From contig CAJUIL010000009.1 in NCBI GenBank assembly GCA_910586225.1, positions 50,858 through 114,857 of the forward strand: a stretch of 64,000 bases of DNA. The letters run 5' to 3'. Positions 16,783 to 25,768 of the stretch are shown here, one piece after another. The stretch's first letter is position 1, and every line of letters begins with the position of its first letter. A program made the position numbers and the translations under genes. The DNA comes from an uncultured Eubacterium sp. Its GTDB lineage: Bacteria > Bacillota > Clostridia > Lachnospirales > Lachnospiraceae. Under the pieces are notes generated by a model that had not been told where the DNA came from, did no database searches, and worked only from the letters and a program-made list of their open reading frames with translations.

Positions 16783-18708
16783 TCATCGGATCACGATTGT
16801 ATATCCGCTTTCGTACCAGTCTGCAAGCTCCGCCGGGCTTAAATACGAGGTTGCGATCCAGTCAATGCCCAGCTGCACCGCCTGCAGCACGTCGGTATAC
16901 CGGTTATAGGAAAACAGGCACGATTTCAGCTTTTGCTTTTTCAAAAATGCCGCAACCTCTTCGTCTAACGCTTCCCGCGGCATGGATACCCACTGGATCC
17001 CCTGCTTTTTACAGTACTTCCCGATGGACTCCAGCGTCACGTTTTTTTCCTCCCGTACCTGCTTCGGCGCTGCATAATACATCACCTGCATCGGCAGCTT
17101 GGCAGCCTGCACAGCCTCTACATCGTATTTACTCTGTACCCGGATCAGCAAATGCTCCTCCAGCTGTCGTCTGCCGCTGCACAGGATACAAAGCTGTGCA
17201 AGCATTTCGGCCAGTACTTCCTTTTTCGGCTTGCCGATATCCAAGATCAGCTTCCAATCTCCCGTCTCCTGATCCATCCGTGTAAACAGCTGCTTTGCAT
17301 CCATCGTCGCATAACGCCCATACATCTTGCAGGACATAAATGCAGCATGATCCAAAGCATCCGCAGACCGCTGCTCGCATCCCAGCTTTTCAAAAGCCGC
17401 CTTCGACCAGCCATTGACGCATACCAGCTGCCCGTCGCTGGTCAGGCGGATATCTGCTTCCAGTATCCGAAACCCCTGCGCAAGAGACTGCTCCAGTCCT
17501 TCTGGCGTATTCATATTCGCATAGCGCAGCTGCAGTCCGCCCAGCGCGGCCGCCACCAGCCGGCCTGACCAGTCTGCGGGCTTTTTCAGCTGCTGCGGAC
17601 GGCTTTTTTTCCAAGCGGCCGCACCGTAGCGGCGGATAAAAGCACGCAAAGGCTTTTGTATACTTTTTTTCCAAGCCTGCGGGCAAGGCGGGACACCAGA
17701 TGCCATCGCCTCCATGAGTGACTGTACAATGCGCTTCGGTTCAAACTGGCTGCTTGTTAAAAAGCGTTCTGGGCAGCCGATACGCTCGCCCCAGAACACC
17801 ATCTTATCATTCCATACAAGCCCGACACTGGGAATACCCAGTGCATAGGCAATAATATTCGCGTGCATCCGACAGGCGATCACACCCGCAAACGAAGCCG
17901 TCAGTGAAACAAGCTCCCTGCTTTCCGTCGGCCTTGGCGCAAGCAGCGTAGACGCCTCGGACTCCCTGCCCATATGCTGTAGGATTTCCAGCGCAAAGTC
18001 ATAGTCCGAACGCAGCCCGTTCACATAAAGCTTCCATTTATAGCCGCGCGCTTCCAGTTCGGCTGCGATGCCCTGCCACATCGCAAGCTGAAACTCGCGC
18101 GTCACCTGCGCAATGCCATAATCTTCAAAAATACGATGCCGCACAACACCCAGCCCGATCACCTCAGACTGCGCGTCCTTTTGGATCCCGTACACCTGCG
18201 GCGTAAAAATGGCCGGATCGAGTACAGGCGCGGTCAGGATGCCGTCTGTCTTTAAATAATCCCGGCGCAGCGTTTCCAGATCGTCGCGCACCGTAATCGC
18301 TTTTACACAATCATAATTTAACGTCTGTGCCAAACGCAGGCAGCGTGCGTCCTGCGCATCATAGCCCTCGACACCGACACAATTAAAGTAAACCGGGATC
18401 CCACACTCCTTCGCGCAGTCCAAAATATCCGGGACATACGTGTGAAAATCCTCCTGGCGGTACTTCACCAAGCCCCCGCCGTCAAAAATAATCAGATCTG
18501 ACGAGCGGATCATCTCTTCGTCCGCACTCTGGATATCATAATGCTGCACGACATAATGCTGTTCTCCCAGACGCGGAAGCGCCTGTCTGATCAGATATTG
18601 CGCACTGTCCGCTATGACCTGGTCGCCCAGATTGCGGTTCACAATCTGGACGAGCAATATTTTTACTTTTTTTCGGTATATGATCTTACGATATGGCCTT
18701 TTAAACAT
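16783..18708 (-). CDS. Polysaccharide pyruvyltransferase fused to a degenerate phosphodiesterase-like domain
   Basis: A 641-residue two-part protein. Residues 1-360 are a CsaB-type pyruvyltransferase: NRNLGDQVI, IIFDGGGLVKY, and the late GVIACRMHANIIAYALGIP. These enzymes ketalise sugars with phosphoenolpyruvate. Residues 400-641 resemble a glycerophosphodiester phosphodiesterase barrel: NTPEGLEQSLAQGF, EADIRLTSDGQLVC, and late IDWIATSYLS. The catalytic residues look lost, since the family HRG before the PENT-like turn and the HD after the E-x-D strand are absent (here VNGW). The start overlaps the metallophosphatase gene by 8 bp. The second half may bind a polyol-phosphate chain rather than cleave it, which is inference. 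Confidence 0.75.
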   Translation of the reverse strand: MFKRPYRKIIYRKKVKILLVQIVNRNLGDQVIADSAQYLIRQALPRLGEQHYVVQHYDIQSADEEMIRSSDLIIFDGGGLVKYRQEDFHTYVPDILDCAKECGIPVYFNCVGVEGYDAQDARCLRLAQTLNYDCVKAITVRDDLETLRRDYLKTDGILTAPVLDPAIFTPQVYGIQKDAQSEVIGLGVVRHRIFEDYGIAQVTREFQLAMWQGIAAELEARGYKWKLYVNGLRSDYDFALEILQHMGRESEASTLLAPRPTESRELVSLTASFAGVIACRMHANIIAYALGIPSVGLVWNDKMVFWGERIGCPERFLTSSQFEPKRIVQSLMEAMASGVPPCPQAWKKSIQKPLRAFIRRYGAAAWKKSRPQQLKKPADWSGRLVAAALGGLQLRYANMNTPEGLEQSLAQGFRILEADIRLTSDGQLVCVNGWSKAAFEKLGCEQRSADALDHAAFMSCKMYGRYATMDAKQLFTRMDQETGDWKLILDIGKPKKEVLAEMLAQLCILCSGRRQLEEHLLIRVQSKYDVEAVQAAKLPMQVMYYAAPKQVREEKNVTLESIGKYCKKQGIQWVSMPREALDEEVAAFLKKQKLKSCLFSYNRYTDVLQAVQLGIDWIATSYLSPAELADWYESGYTIVIR

Positions 18709-21700
18709 TCGCCGTCCTCAATACAGTGACCGTTCCGCTGGAGACACCGGAAGCGTTCACAAAGCGTACGGTGATCGTCTGCTCTGTAACCGTCTGCGGC
18801 AGCTGCAGGGAATAAATATATCCATTATAAGCCTGGTTATAAACACCTGCCTGCGACGTATAGTCTACACCGTCAATATTCATAATAACCGTTCCCTGTT
18901 CCTTTGCCAGCACATCCAGCTGCTGTGTATAGATCGTGATCTCACTCGTCAGCACAGACGGGGTTTCCGGTGTTGTGACAACCGGAACATAATCCGTTAC
19001 TACAGCTTCTGTCACTTCCGCGATCTTTCCGCCTCTTCTTGCGACTACATACACCTTTTCGCCTGCCTGCAGCGTCTCGGTCAGCGGATAGGTAAACATT
19101 CCGTTACTGTCGAGCGTCACGCGCGTACTTCCTGCACGTACTACGACATTGACTTCATAATCCGGCAGCGTATCGCCCTTGATCTCCATACTGTTGCTGT
19201 AAACCGGCTGGATCCTTGTATCCGCCATCGTCACATAGTTTTCATATGGCTGTACCGTTACAGATGCCGCTGCGCTCGTCCGTGCAGCCCCATCCTTCAC
19301 ATCACTAGCCGTAACCATCACAACCTCGCCGGATGTATACCCGGTCGTCTGGACTGCAAATGTGCCGTCCGGCTGGATATCGCCGCTAAAGGTACGGTTT
19401 CCGATAGTTACGTTTACTTTTCCGGATTCCTTGACATTGGTCACCTGTCCGTACAGATAATCCTCGACATCGCATACCTCCTGTACAATCGGCCGGTTTG
19501 GTGCGGCATCCGCGACCTCTGTCGCTGCGGTAGCGCTGCGTCTGCCTGATTTATCCAGTGTTACAAATTTTACCGATTCCCCGGCATTTTGCAGAGGAAG
19601 CGTCATTTCAAAGTTGTTTCTCGTTAAGGTGCAGTCCACCGTATTTACGATCCGGTTTTTACTATACAGCTCTGATTTTTCATACAGCGCCTTATCCTCT
19701 GCGGAAAGGTATACGTTTGACCCAACGATCGCAACAACTGCCGCCGAAGAGCCAGTAAAATATCCGCTGGCCTTTTCGGAGTTGTTCGCCATACCGTTTA
19801 CAACCGGAGCGTCCGGGCCGTTTTTAAACACGGTCGTCGTCACTGTCTTGCTGCGCTTTCCGCTTTCATCTGTACAATACGCCGATACTGTGCTTCCCGC
19901 AGGCATTCTGTCTACGGTACACGTATAAGTGCCGTCCTCTAATGTCTGTACCTCATAAGTCGCGCCGTTTGCGTCAAGATGCACCGTTGTACCGTATCTT
20001 GCGGTACCTGTTACCGCAGAAACCTTATTGCTCACCTTATTGATCGTCGGCGCCTGCACGAGTTCTGGATTGATGTTATCGATATTGATATATTTTACAG
20101 TCCGATTGCCGGACGTGTCCTCTGCCATTACAGAATAAGTGCCGTTTTGCTCCGCTGTAAAGCTGCCGCGCGTCATATTCGGCGCTTCCGCCCATACGGC
20201 GCTGTCTGCGGCTTCCTTCCCCGGCGCCCATTTCAGCTGTGCAACGCCGGAACGGTCATTCGCCTGCGCTTTAACGTCCACTGGCTGGTCCGTTTCCTCC
20301 GTATTGGTTGAAGCTACGACAAGCATCGGTTTTGTTGTATCCGCCTGCTGCGCCTCACCGGATTCAATAAACTGCGCCAAATAATACGCAAACGTTTCGT
20401 TTGTACTCAGCAGCTCCTGGAACCACTGGCGCATCGCGGCATCCTGCTGGGAAAGCACACTGGAACGTACGACATATGGACGGTTCGTATCAAATTTTAC
20501 TTCCCAGTTGTGGTCGGTATCTGCGGAAAGATTGCCGAACTCCTGCTGCTGCTTAATAAATTTTACAAGATTTACATATGCCAGGTCTGACTTTCCAAGA
20601 AGCTTCTGCGTGGAAATCGTACCCGTCGCATCCGTATTGCCTGGGATCGTATGGCTGACGAGGATAAGCACCTGGTTGTCCCCGACTGGCTGTCCATTAT
20701 AGGTCAGGCTTGCGATCCGGTTTGCATAAGCGTCGCGCTGTTCCCCGGATTTTGTATAACGGGCCGGCTGCGTCGCGTCAATCGTATATTCCACACCGTC
20801 GAATACCGCGAACGAGCTCCAGTCATCCAGCCAGTCCGAAGCTGCGATCGAAGAAGCTCCCCGCTCCTCCAAAAGCCTCTGGAGCACCTCATCCGAAGTG
20901 ATCTTGCCGTTGGAAGGCGCATATACGCTTGCCGACCATTCCAAAAGCTCCCGCAGCTGTGCCCCGGTGATCCAGTATACGATATTGTTGTTGTGGTTAT
21001 CCTGCTGCATATTCAGAATATCCTTCATCGTAATACTGCCATTCAGGCTGATATTATCCTGCGCGGACTGGCTGCCGCTGAGCGTATATTTCGTCATCGC
21101 CACGACCGGGCTGTCCGCGTACTGGGATTTTCCAGCGCCGCCGATATACGCAAGACCATACTGCAGCTTCGCCTCGTTAGCAAGCTGGATCGCATAGTTA
21201 TCCTCAAGCAGCGCAAAATAGCTGTTAATGCTCTGATTCGTGTCCAGCGTACCGATCACTTCTTCAAGCGACTGGTTCACAATGTCGATCTCCGGCTCCT
21301 GCGACTCTAAGATCACTTTGCTGGACGGCGTATCCTTCGTCACCATACGAAGCTCTGACGCAGAATCGGTTACTTTGATCTGTCCGTCGTCGCCAATCTC
21401 CAGGCCAAGGTCAATCAGCGCGAGGCCAGCGCCATGATCCTTGATCATCGTTACTGCCTTGCCGTTTACCAGCCCGGTTTCCCGGTCAACGCCCGGCAGA
21501 CGGTAAAACGATGCCGATGCGGTATCGGTGGACGGGAAGTTTTTATGTCCATGTCCGGCAGCGACCGCATCCACGTTTTTCAGCTTTGTCAGCGCATAAA
21601 CCGCATTGTCGCTCTCCGCGTCCGGATTGGCGCTGCCAAAGGATGAATGCGCGACTACAACAACAAGGTCCGCCCCCTGCGCCTTTAAGTAAGCTGCCTG

Positions 21701-22399
21701 CTTTTCCACAGTGTTTACAATCGGCAGCGCGATCAGATCTTCCTTGCAGTTCGAATAAGACGACATCGAAGGAATCGTAATGCCGACGATGCCAATCTCT
21801 ACGTTCACCGTCTTATTTTTATTCGTCTTTAACTGCTTGGAGATCATCTTTGATTCTTCCCAAGCCGTCTCTCCGGTATCCGCCAGGACGATATTTGACA
21901 AAACACATTTCTTTTTCAGGCCGGAAAGCTCCAGCTGCTTGTCAATATACGCGTAACCGTAATCAAAATCGTGATTGCCAAGCGTGATCGCATCGTAGCC
22001 AACCATCGCCATCGCCTTATAAATAGGCTGTACGGCATTTTCACCCGATTTTTCCAAAATATAATCCGCCGCGTAGCCATATACGGAATCTCCCGTATCA
22101 ACGGTCAGCGTGTTTCGCGTCCCTGCTTCCTGCCGCGCCTGCTTAATGAGCGTATACACCTGCGCAAGGCTTCCCGGCTTTTCACTTGCCGTATCATAGC
22201 GTGTCGTAGATACCTGTCCGTGCAGGTCTGTGGTAGAGATGATCCGCAGCTGCGCTGTATGCGGCTGCGGGGCCGCGGGCTTTTTATTTTTCTTTGCAGC
22301 CGCCTGCGCCTGTGTGAGCGGGCAGCTCGTAACTGCAAGCAAAAGGACAAGCATCAGCGCGATCCATCTGCTCCGTTTTTTCGTTCCTAATTTTATCAT
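18701..22399 (-). CDS. Large secreted metallophosphatase/5'-nucleotidase with Ig-like repeats
   Basis: 1232 residues. A signal peptide (KKRSRWIALMLVLLLAVTS with cleavage near AQA) is followed by a calcineurin-like metallophosphatase: STDLHGQ near residue 56, DTGDSVYG, GNHDFDYG and GHGHKNFP carry the two-metal ligands. Then comes a 5'-nucleotidase C-terminal substrate domain (about 390-650), as in UshA/CpdB and 2',3'-cyclic nucleotide phosphodiesterases. The last 500 residues are Ig-like beta repeats (NINPELVQAP, GTARYGTTVHLDANG) with no LPXTG, SLH or choline-binding anchor. It is released or held non-covalently at the cell surface. Being inside the teichoic operon, it may trim a phosphate-containing polymer or recover phosphate. 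Confidence 0.85.
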   Translation of the reverse strand: MIKLGTKKRSRWIALMLVLLLAVTSCPLTQAQAAAKKNKKPAAPQPHTAQLRIISTTDLHGQVSTTRYDTASEKPGSLAQVYTLIKQARQEAGTRNTLTVDTGDSVYGYAADYILEKSGENAVQPIYKAMAMVGYDAITLGNHDFDYGYAYIDKQLELSGLKKKCVLSNIVLADTGETAWEESKMISKQLKTNKNKTVNVEIGIVGITIPSMSSYSNCKEDLIALPIVNTVEKQAAYLKAQGADLVVVVAHSSFGSANPDAESDNAVYALTKLKNVDAVAAGHGHKNFPSTDTASASFYRLPGVDRETGLVNGKAVTMIKDHGAGLALIDLGLEIGDDGQIKVTDSASELRMVTKDTPSSKVILESQEPEIDIVNQSLEEVIGTLDTNQSINSYFALLEDNYAIQLANEAKLQYGLAYIGGAGKSQYADSPVVAMTKYTLSGSQSAQDNISLNGSITMKDILNMQQDNHNNNIVYWITGAQLRELLEWSASVYAPSNGKITSDEVLQRLLEERGASSIAASDWLDDWSSFAVFDGVEYTIDATQPARYTKSGEQRDAYANRIASLTYNGQPVGDNQVLILVSHTIPGNTDATGTISTQKLLGKSDLAYVNLVKFIKQQQEFGNLSADTDHNWEVKFDTNRPYVVRSSVLSQQDAAMRQWFQELLSTNETFAYYLAQFIESGEAQQADTTKPMLVVASTNTEETDQPVDVKAQANDRSGVAQLKWAPGKEAADSAVWAEAPNMTRGSFTAEQNGTYSVMAEDTSGNRTVKYINIDNINPELVQAPTINKVSNKVSAVTGTARYGTTVHLDANGATYEVQTLEDGTYTCTVDRMPAGSTVSAYCTDESGKRSKTVTTTVFKNGPDAPVVNGMANNSEKASGYFTGSSAAVVAIVGSNVYLSAEDKALYEKSELYSKNRIVNTVDCTLTRNNFEMTLPLQNAGESVKFVTLDKSGRRSATAATEVADAAPNRPIVQEVCDVEDYLYGQVTNVKESGKVNVTIGNRTFSGDIQPDGTFAVQTTGYTSGEVVMVTASDVKDGAARTSAAASVTVQPYENYVTMADTRIQPVYSNSMEIKGDTLPDYEVNVVVRAGSTRVTLDSNGMFTYPLTETLQAGEKVYVVARRGGKIAEVTEAVVTDYVPVVTTPETPSVLTSEITIYTQQLDVLAKEQGTVIMNIDGVDYTSQAGVYNQAYNGYIYSLQLPQTVTEQTITVRFVNASGVSSGTVTVLRTANV

Positions 22400-22447
22400 C
22401 TTACTTCCTAACTCCTATTCTAAATACAAACATAACCGCTGCGCTTA

Positions 22448-23647
22448 TTATTTTCCTGACCGATGCCTTTTGATGCAAGCCTTGGCCCAATCCTTAAGCG
22501 TAACCTCCTCCAGCTGCTTTTCGAGCTTTTGAATCTTCGCCACTTCCTCTGGAAGCACGCCGCCGTTTTCTTTTTTCAGACGTTTTTCCAGCGTCGCGGC
22601 TTTCTTTTTAAATTTATTGCGTTCTTCCAAAAGTCCCCGGTTCTGGTGCAGCCATTTTTCCAGCGTCCAGTGCATCAGCTCGTTCTGCCAGCGGCGCGCC
22701 TCCTCCTCGGTATACGAAACCTTTTTTACCTGTCCGATTGGAAGCTCACAGTCTTTTGTTTCCTCAATAAACTGGCGGATACTGCTGCTGAGCGCTTCTC
22801 TTGTCGGCAAATACTCTTTTTTATTTTCCGGCGGATTGTGATAGTCAAATGGAATATCCCCGGCAATAAAATCCTTGTCCGAAATGTTGTGCACCCAGTT
22901 ATAATACGGCGCCCAGCGCGTGGTATTTCCAGTATCGTTCATATTTACGATCGACAGCACCGGCGTTTCCATCGCAAGACACGGCAGTGACACGTGAAGC
23001 CTTCTTGTTACGACAAACCTTGCATTTTGGTACTGTGTCAAAATATCCTCAACCGCCGCGAAGCGTTCTTCCCTCGTTGCGTTTGATTTGCGGTAGTCAC
23101 AGTGATGTGTCAGCACACGGATCTCCAAGCCGCTGTCCTTAAGCCACTCCCTGGCTGCTGCTTCCAGCTCCGGCTTTAGATCCACCAAGCAGACATATTT
23201 GTCGGCATCCGGCGTCTTTTTCTGCTTCGGCAGCGTCAGCGTAATACATCCGCTGAAATAGCAGTCAAACCCACGCTCGTTAAAAAAGTCCATAGTCGTC
23301 TGATCTCTGCAGCCGATCGGACCGTTCGCGCGGAAAAACTCCCCGCCAATATCCTGCAGCCACTCGTCCTGGATCGGAGACGCCTTGCGGTAGATCGTAT
23401 AATTGTTCATATGCATACTGACCAGCTTTGGCACAATGCACTCTGCCGGCGGCCAGTTCCACTTCTGCCACATCCACCAGGCACTCATGATCACGCCTAC
23501 CGGCTCATTTCCCTCCGAGCGGAAGGAATCAATATTTTCCCGCTCCACCATATAATCGATATGCGGTAAAAACTGCGCAGACGCATAGGCCTGGATATCA
23601 TCGCCCAGGTTCATTGTCGTCTTATGCATCAATACTCCATATTTCAT
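22448..23647 (-). CDS. Polysaccharide pyruvyltransferase-family protein
   Basis: The frame is open to 23755, but ATG 23647 is the likely start because GGAGG precedes it and the family start (YGVLMHKTTMNLGDDIQAYA) follows. The extra upstream codons lie in a hairpin-rich leader. The 399-residue protein shows the CsaB-like layout: the LGDDIQ loop, GCRDQTTMDFF near residue 120, the FSGCITLTL strand, and VVTRRLHVSLPCLAMETPVL for the PEP-binding half. A charged coiled-coil tail (ERNKFKKKAATLEKRLKKEN) ends it. It may pyruvylate a sugar or act in a related transfer. It stands just before the metallophosphatase gene. Confidence 0.8.
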   Translation of the reverse strand: MKYGVLMHKTTMNLGDDIQAYASAQFLPHIDYMVERENIDSFRSEGNEPVGVIMSAWWMWQKWNWPPAECIVPKLVSMHMNNYTIYRKASPIQDEWLQDIGGEFFRANGPIGCRDQTTMDFFNERGFDCYFSGCITLTLPKQKKTPDADKYVCLVDLKPELEAAAREWLKDSGLEIRVLTHHCDYRKSNATREERFAAVEDILTQYQNARFVVTRRLHVSLPCLAMETPVLSIVNMNDTGNTTRWAPYYNWVHNISDKDFIAGDIPFDYHNPPENKKEYLPTREALSSSIRQFIEETKDCELPIGQVKKVSYTEEEARRWQNELMHWTLEKWLHQNRGLLEERNKFKKKAATLEKRLKKENGGVLPEEVAKIQKLEKQLEEVTLKDWAKACIKRHRSGK

Positions 23648-23659
23648 TCTTTCCTCCAT

Positions 23660-23850
23660 TCTGCTGTATGGTAACGGTTCAGACAAGCTGACCTGTTGCC
23701 TGCAAAAATCCATTGAAAATCGCTCCGCGATGGGATTTTTGCACTCCTGAATCATGTTCTTACGGTCTTTGCAGCAAGGTGCAAAGACCTGACTGAACAG
23801 TCGCTCACTGTCTGCTTCCCAGCTTTCGGATTACAGCAATCCTTTCCTTA
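23660..23850 (-). promoter_or_regulatory. Structured leader between two operon genes
   Basis: About 190 bases between the SDR gene and the pyruvyltransferase gene, unusually long for this operon. The minus-strand RNA would form two strong hairpins: a 10-bp stem at 23764-23773/23780-23789, and an 11-bp stem at 23701-23711/23733-23743 that contains an inner 5-bp stem with a 3-base loop (23719-23731). Neither has a U-run, so they are not plain terminators. They may set mRNA stability or bind a regulator, or be a dispersed repeat. Confidence 0.5.
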
Positions 23851-24951
23851 TTATATAGCAGCTTTTGTATCTTCCATACTGGCAGCCAGACGCACAAACA
23901 TCTCGCGAAGGTCTACCGTCGGCTTCCAGCCAAGCTCCATTAGCCTGCTGCTGTCCAGCGCGATGACCATTTCCGGATTATAGCCAAACGAATCTACGTC
24001 CTTTGGCATATCAAACGTCACCTGAATGCCCGCTTGCGGAAATGTATCACACACAAGCTGCGCCATATCAGCGATCGATATCTTCGTATCCATATTTGTG
24101 ACGTTGTAAGCCGCGCCGCTTTCTCCTTTTAATAAAATCAAAAGCATCGCCGCCACAGCGTCCTTTGTATAACAATAGCTGCGTACGGTCTGCCCCTTCG
24201 TATGCAGCACGATGTTCTTATTTTCCAGCGCGCATCTTGCAAATTCCGCAAAGACACGGCCGTCCTCATATTCCACGCCTGCCCCAAACGTCTGTGACAG
24301 CCGGGCGATCTTGACCGGAACCTCATATTCCGACGCATAAGATGCGCAGAGGCATTCCACCATACGCTTGCTCTCGGAGTAACTGCTGCGTACCTTTAAC
24401 GGGTCCAGATAGCCGCTGTACGATTCGTCGATCTTCCCTGCATCTGCAGCCGGCGTTCCATATACCTCTAGGGACGATAAGTATAAAAATCCCTGCACCC
24501 GCTTTTCTTTTGCAAATTCGAGCATATGAACCGTGCCGTTTACTGCAGTCAGGATCGTTTCCACTGGGTTTGATACAAAATATCTGGAGCTCGTAGCGCT
24601 TGCCCCATGAACGATATAATCCACCTTGCCGTCATAACAAACAGGCTGCGCGATATCTCCCTGCACAAGCGTCAGATCCTTTCGCTCCAGCAGTCCGGCA
24701 AACACCTTTTCCGCCTTCTGCCTGCTGCGGACAAGTGCAAGAATCTGGCAGCCCGTACCAATCATACGGTTCGCGCACAGCAGCGCCTTTACTACCTGCG
24801 AGCCGAGCAGCCCGGTCGCCCCGGTTACAAATACCGTCTTATTTTTTAAATCTGCAAACGGCACCATACCGTCCTTGATCAGTAACTCCAAGTCCTCCTG
24901 CAGGACTGCATCCTGCGGACTTTCTAAAAACTGCTGTTCCAATTTACACAT
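23851..24951 (-). CDS. NAD-dependent epimerase/dehydratase (extended SDR)
   Basis: 366 residues. The Rossmann loop is VFVTGATGLLGSQVV near residue 40, and the active site is SSLEVYG followed by YSESKR (Tyr-x-x-x-Lys) near 190. The last third carries the nucleotide-sugar binding pattern RSYCYTKDAVAAML, as in UDP-glucose 4-epimerase and UDP-glucuronate decarboxylase relatives. It sits directly behind a cytidylyltransferase gene with 11 bp between. Such pairs can make or modify a CDP- or UDP-linked sugar, so the substrate could be CDP-linked. The exact reaction is not readable from sequence. Confidence 0.82.
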   Translation of the reverse strand: MCKLEQQFLESPQDAVLQEDLELLIKDGMVPFADLKNKTVFVTGATGLLGSQVVKALLCANRMIGTGCQILALVRSRQKAEKVFAGLLERKDLTLVQGDIAQPVCYDGKVDYIVHGASATSSRYFVSNPVETILTAVNGTVHMLEFAKEKRVQGFLYLSSLEVYGTPAADAGKIDESYSGYLDPLKVRSSYSESKRMVECLCASYASEYEVPVKIARLSQTFGAGVEYEDGRVFAEFARCALENKNIVLHTKGQTVRSYCYTKDAVAAMLLILLKGESGAAYNVTNMDTKISIADMAQLVCDTFPQAGIQVTFDMPKDVDSFGYNPEMVIALDSSRLMELGWKPTVDLREMFVRLAASMEDTKAAI

Positions 24952-24962
24952 CCTCCATATTT

Positions 24963-25742
24963 TTAATGCTTATTGTGCTTATTATGCTTGTTCATACGGG
25001 TTTCAATCCGGTTTGTAATACCAAGGCCGAACGCCTGCTCATTTTCCTTATACTGCAGCAGCGCGCGGAACATATACACATCCTCTGGCGTCGTTACCTT
25101 GATATTTCCACGGTTGCCCGGCACCATATGAGCCTCCATGCCCTGGCTGCGGATAATCGTGCAGGCATCCACCATATTTTCATAACGCTCTGGACGCTCC
25201 CTGATCTTATCGTGTGCAAAGATAATGTCCTTTAAATAAAAGCTCTGCGGCGCCTGCGCAGCAAACGTGTCCTTGCGGTACGGGACGGATTCCACACACA
25301 GACCATCGTGGCTTAATAAGATCGTCTCATAGCAGGCTGTACAGGTGATCGCGTTGCCGTTTTTCTTCACGCCCGCTATATTGTTTGAAATGACCTCGTA
25401 AGAAACGAACGGACGCACGCCGTCATGCAGCAATACAATCGAATCTTCCGGGTTTTCTGACTCCGCCTTTTTCAGCGCATTGTAAATGGAATCCTGTGCG
25501 GTATCCCCGCCCGGAATAATGGCCGCCGTCTTATGCAGCCGGTACTCATCCACCAACTCCTGCATATACCCAATATAATCTTCCAGCACCGAAATATAAA
25601 TTTTATCAATCTCATCATGGTACTGGAACAGCTGAAGCGTATGGATAATGACCGGCTTGCCGTTAATTTCCAAAAACTGCTTCGGGATGCCGGAGCCCAT
25701 ACGGACCCCGCTCCCGCCAGCAAATATGATCGCGATATTCAT
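24963..25742 (-). CDS. Second IspD/TarI-family cytidylyltransferase
   Basis: 259 residues. The loop FAGGSGVRMGSGIPKQFLEI at the start, LLHDGVRPFVS near 105 and AQAPQSFYLKD near 170 match the TarI/IspD family. It differs clearly from the copy at 14848-15561 (FAGGSG versus LAGGVG, different C-terminus), so it probably activates another polyol or sugar phosphate. It is followed by an SDR enzyme, like the reductase/cytidylyltransferase pair of Bcs1-type systems. The C-terminus ends in three copies of Asn-Lys-His, coded by nearly identical 9-base repeats, an oddity outside the fold. IspD itself is a less likely alternative because of the context. Confidence 0.8.
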   Translation of the reverse strand: MNIAIIFAGGSGVRMGSGIPKQFLEINGKPVIIHTLQLFQYHDEIDKIYISVLEDYIGYMQELVDEYRLHKTAAIIPGGDTAQDSIYNALKKAESENPEDSIVLLHDGVRPFVSYEVISNNIAGVKKNGNAITCTACYETILLSHDGLCVESVPYRKDTFAAQAPQSFYLKDIIFAHDKIRERPERYENMVDACTIIRSQGMEAHMVPGNRGNIKVTTPEDVYMFRALLQYKENEQAFGLGITNRIETRMNKHNKHNKH

Positions 25743-25768
25743 GTTCTCTTTTCCTCCTGCTCTTTTTA

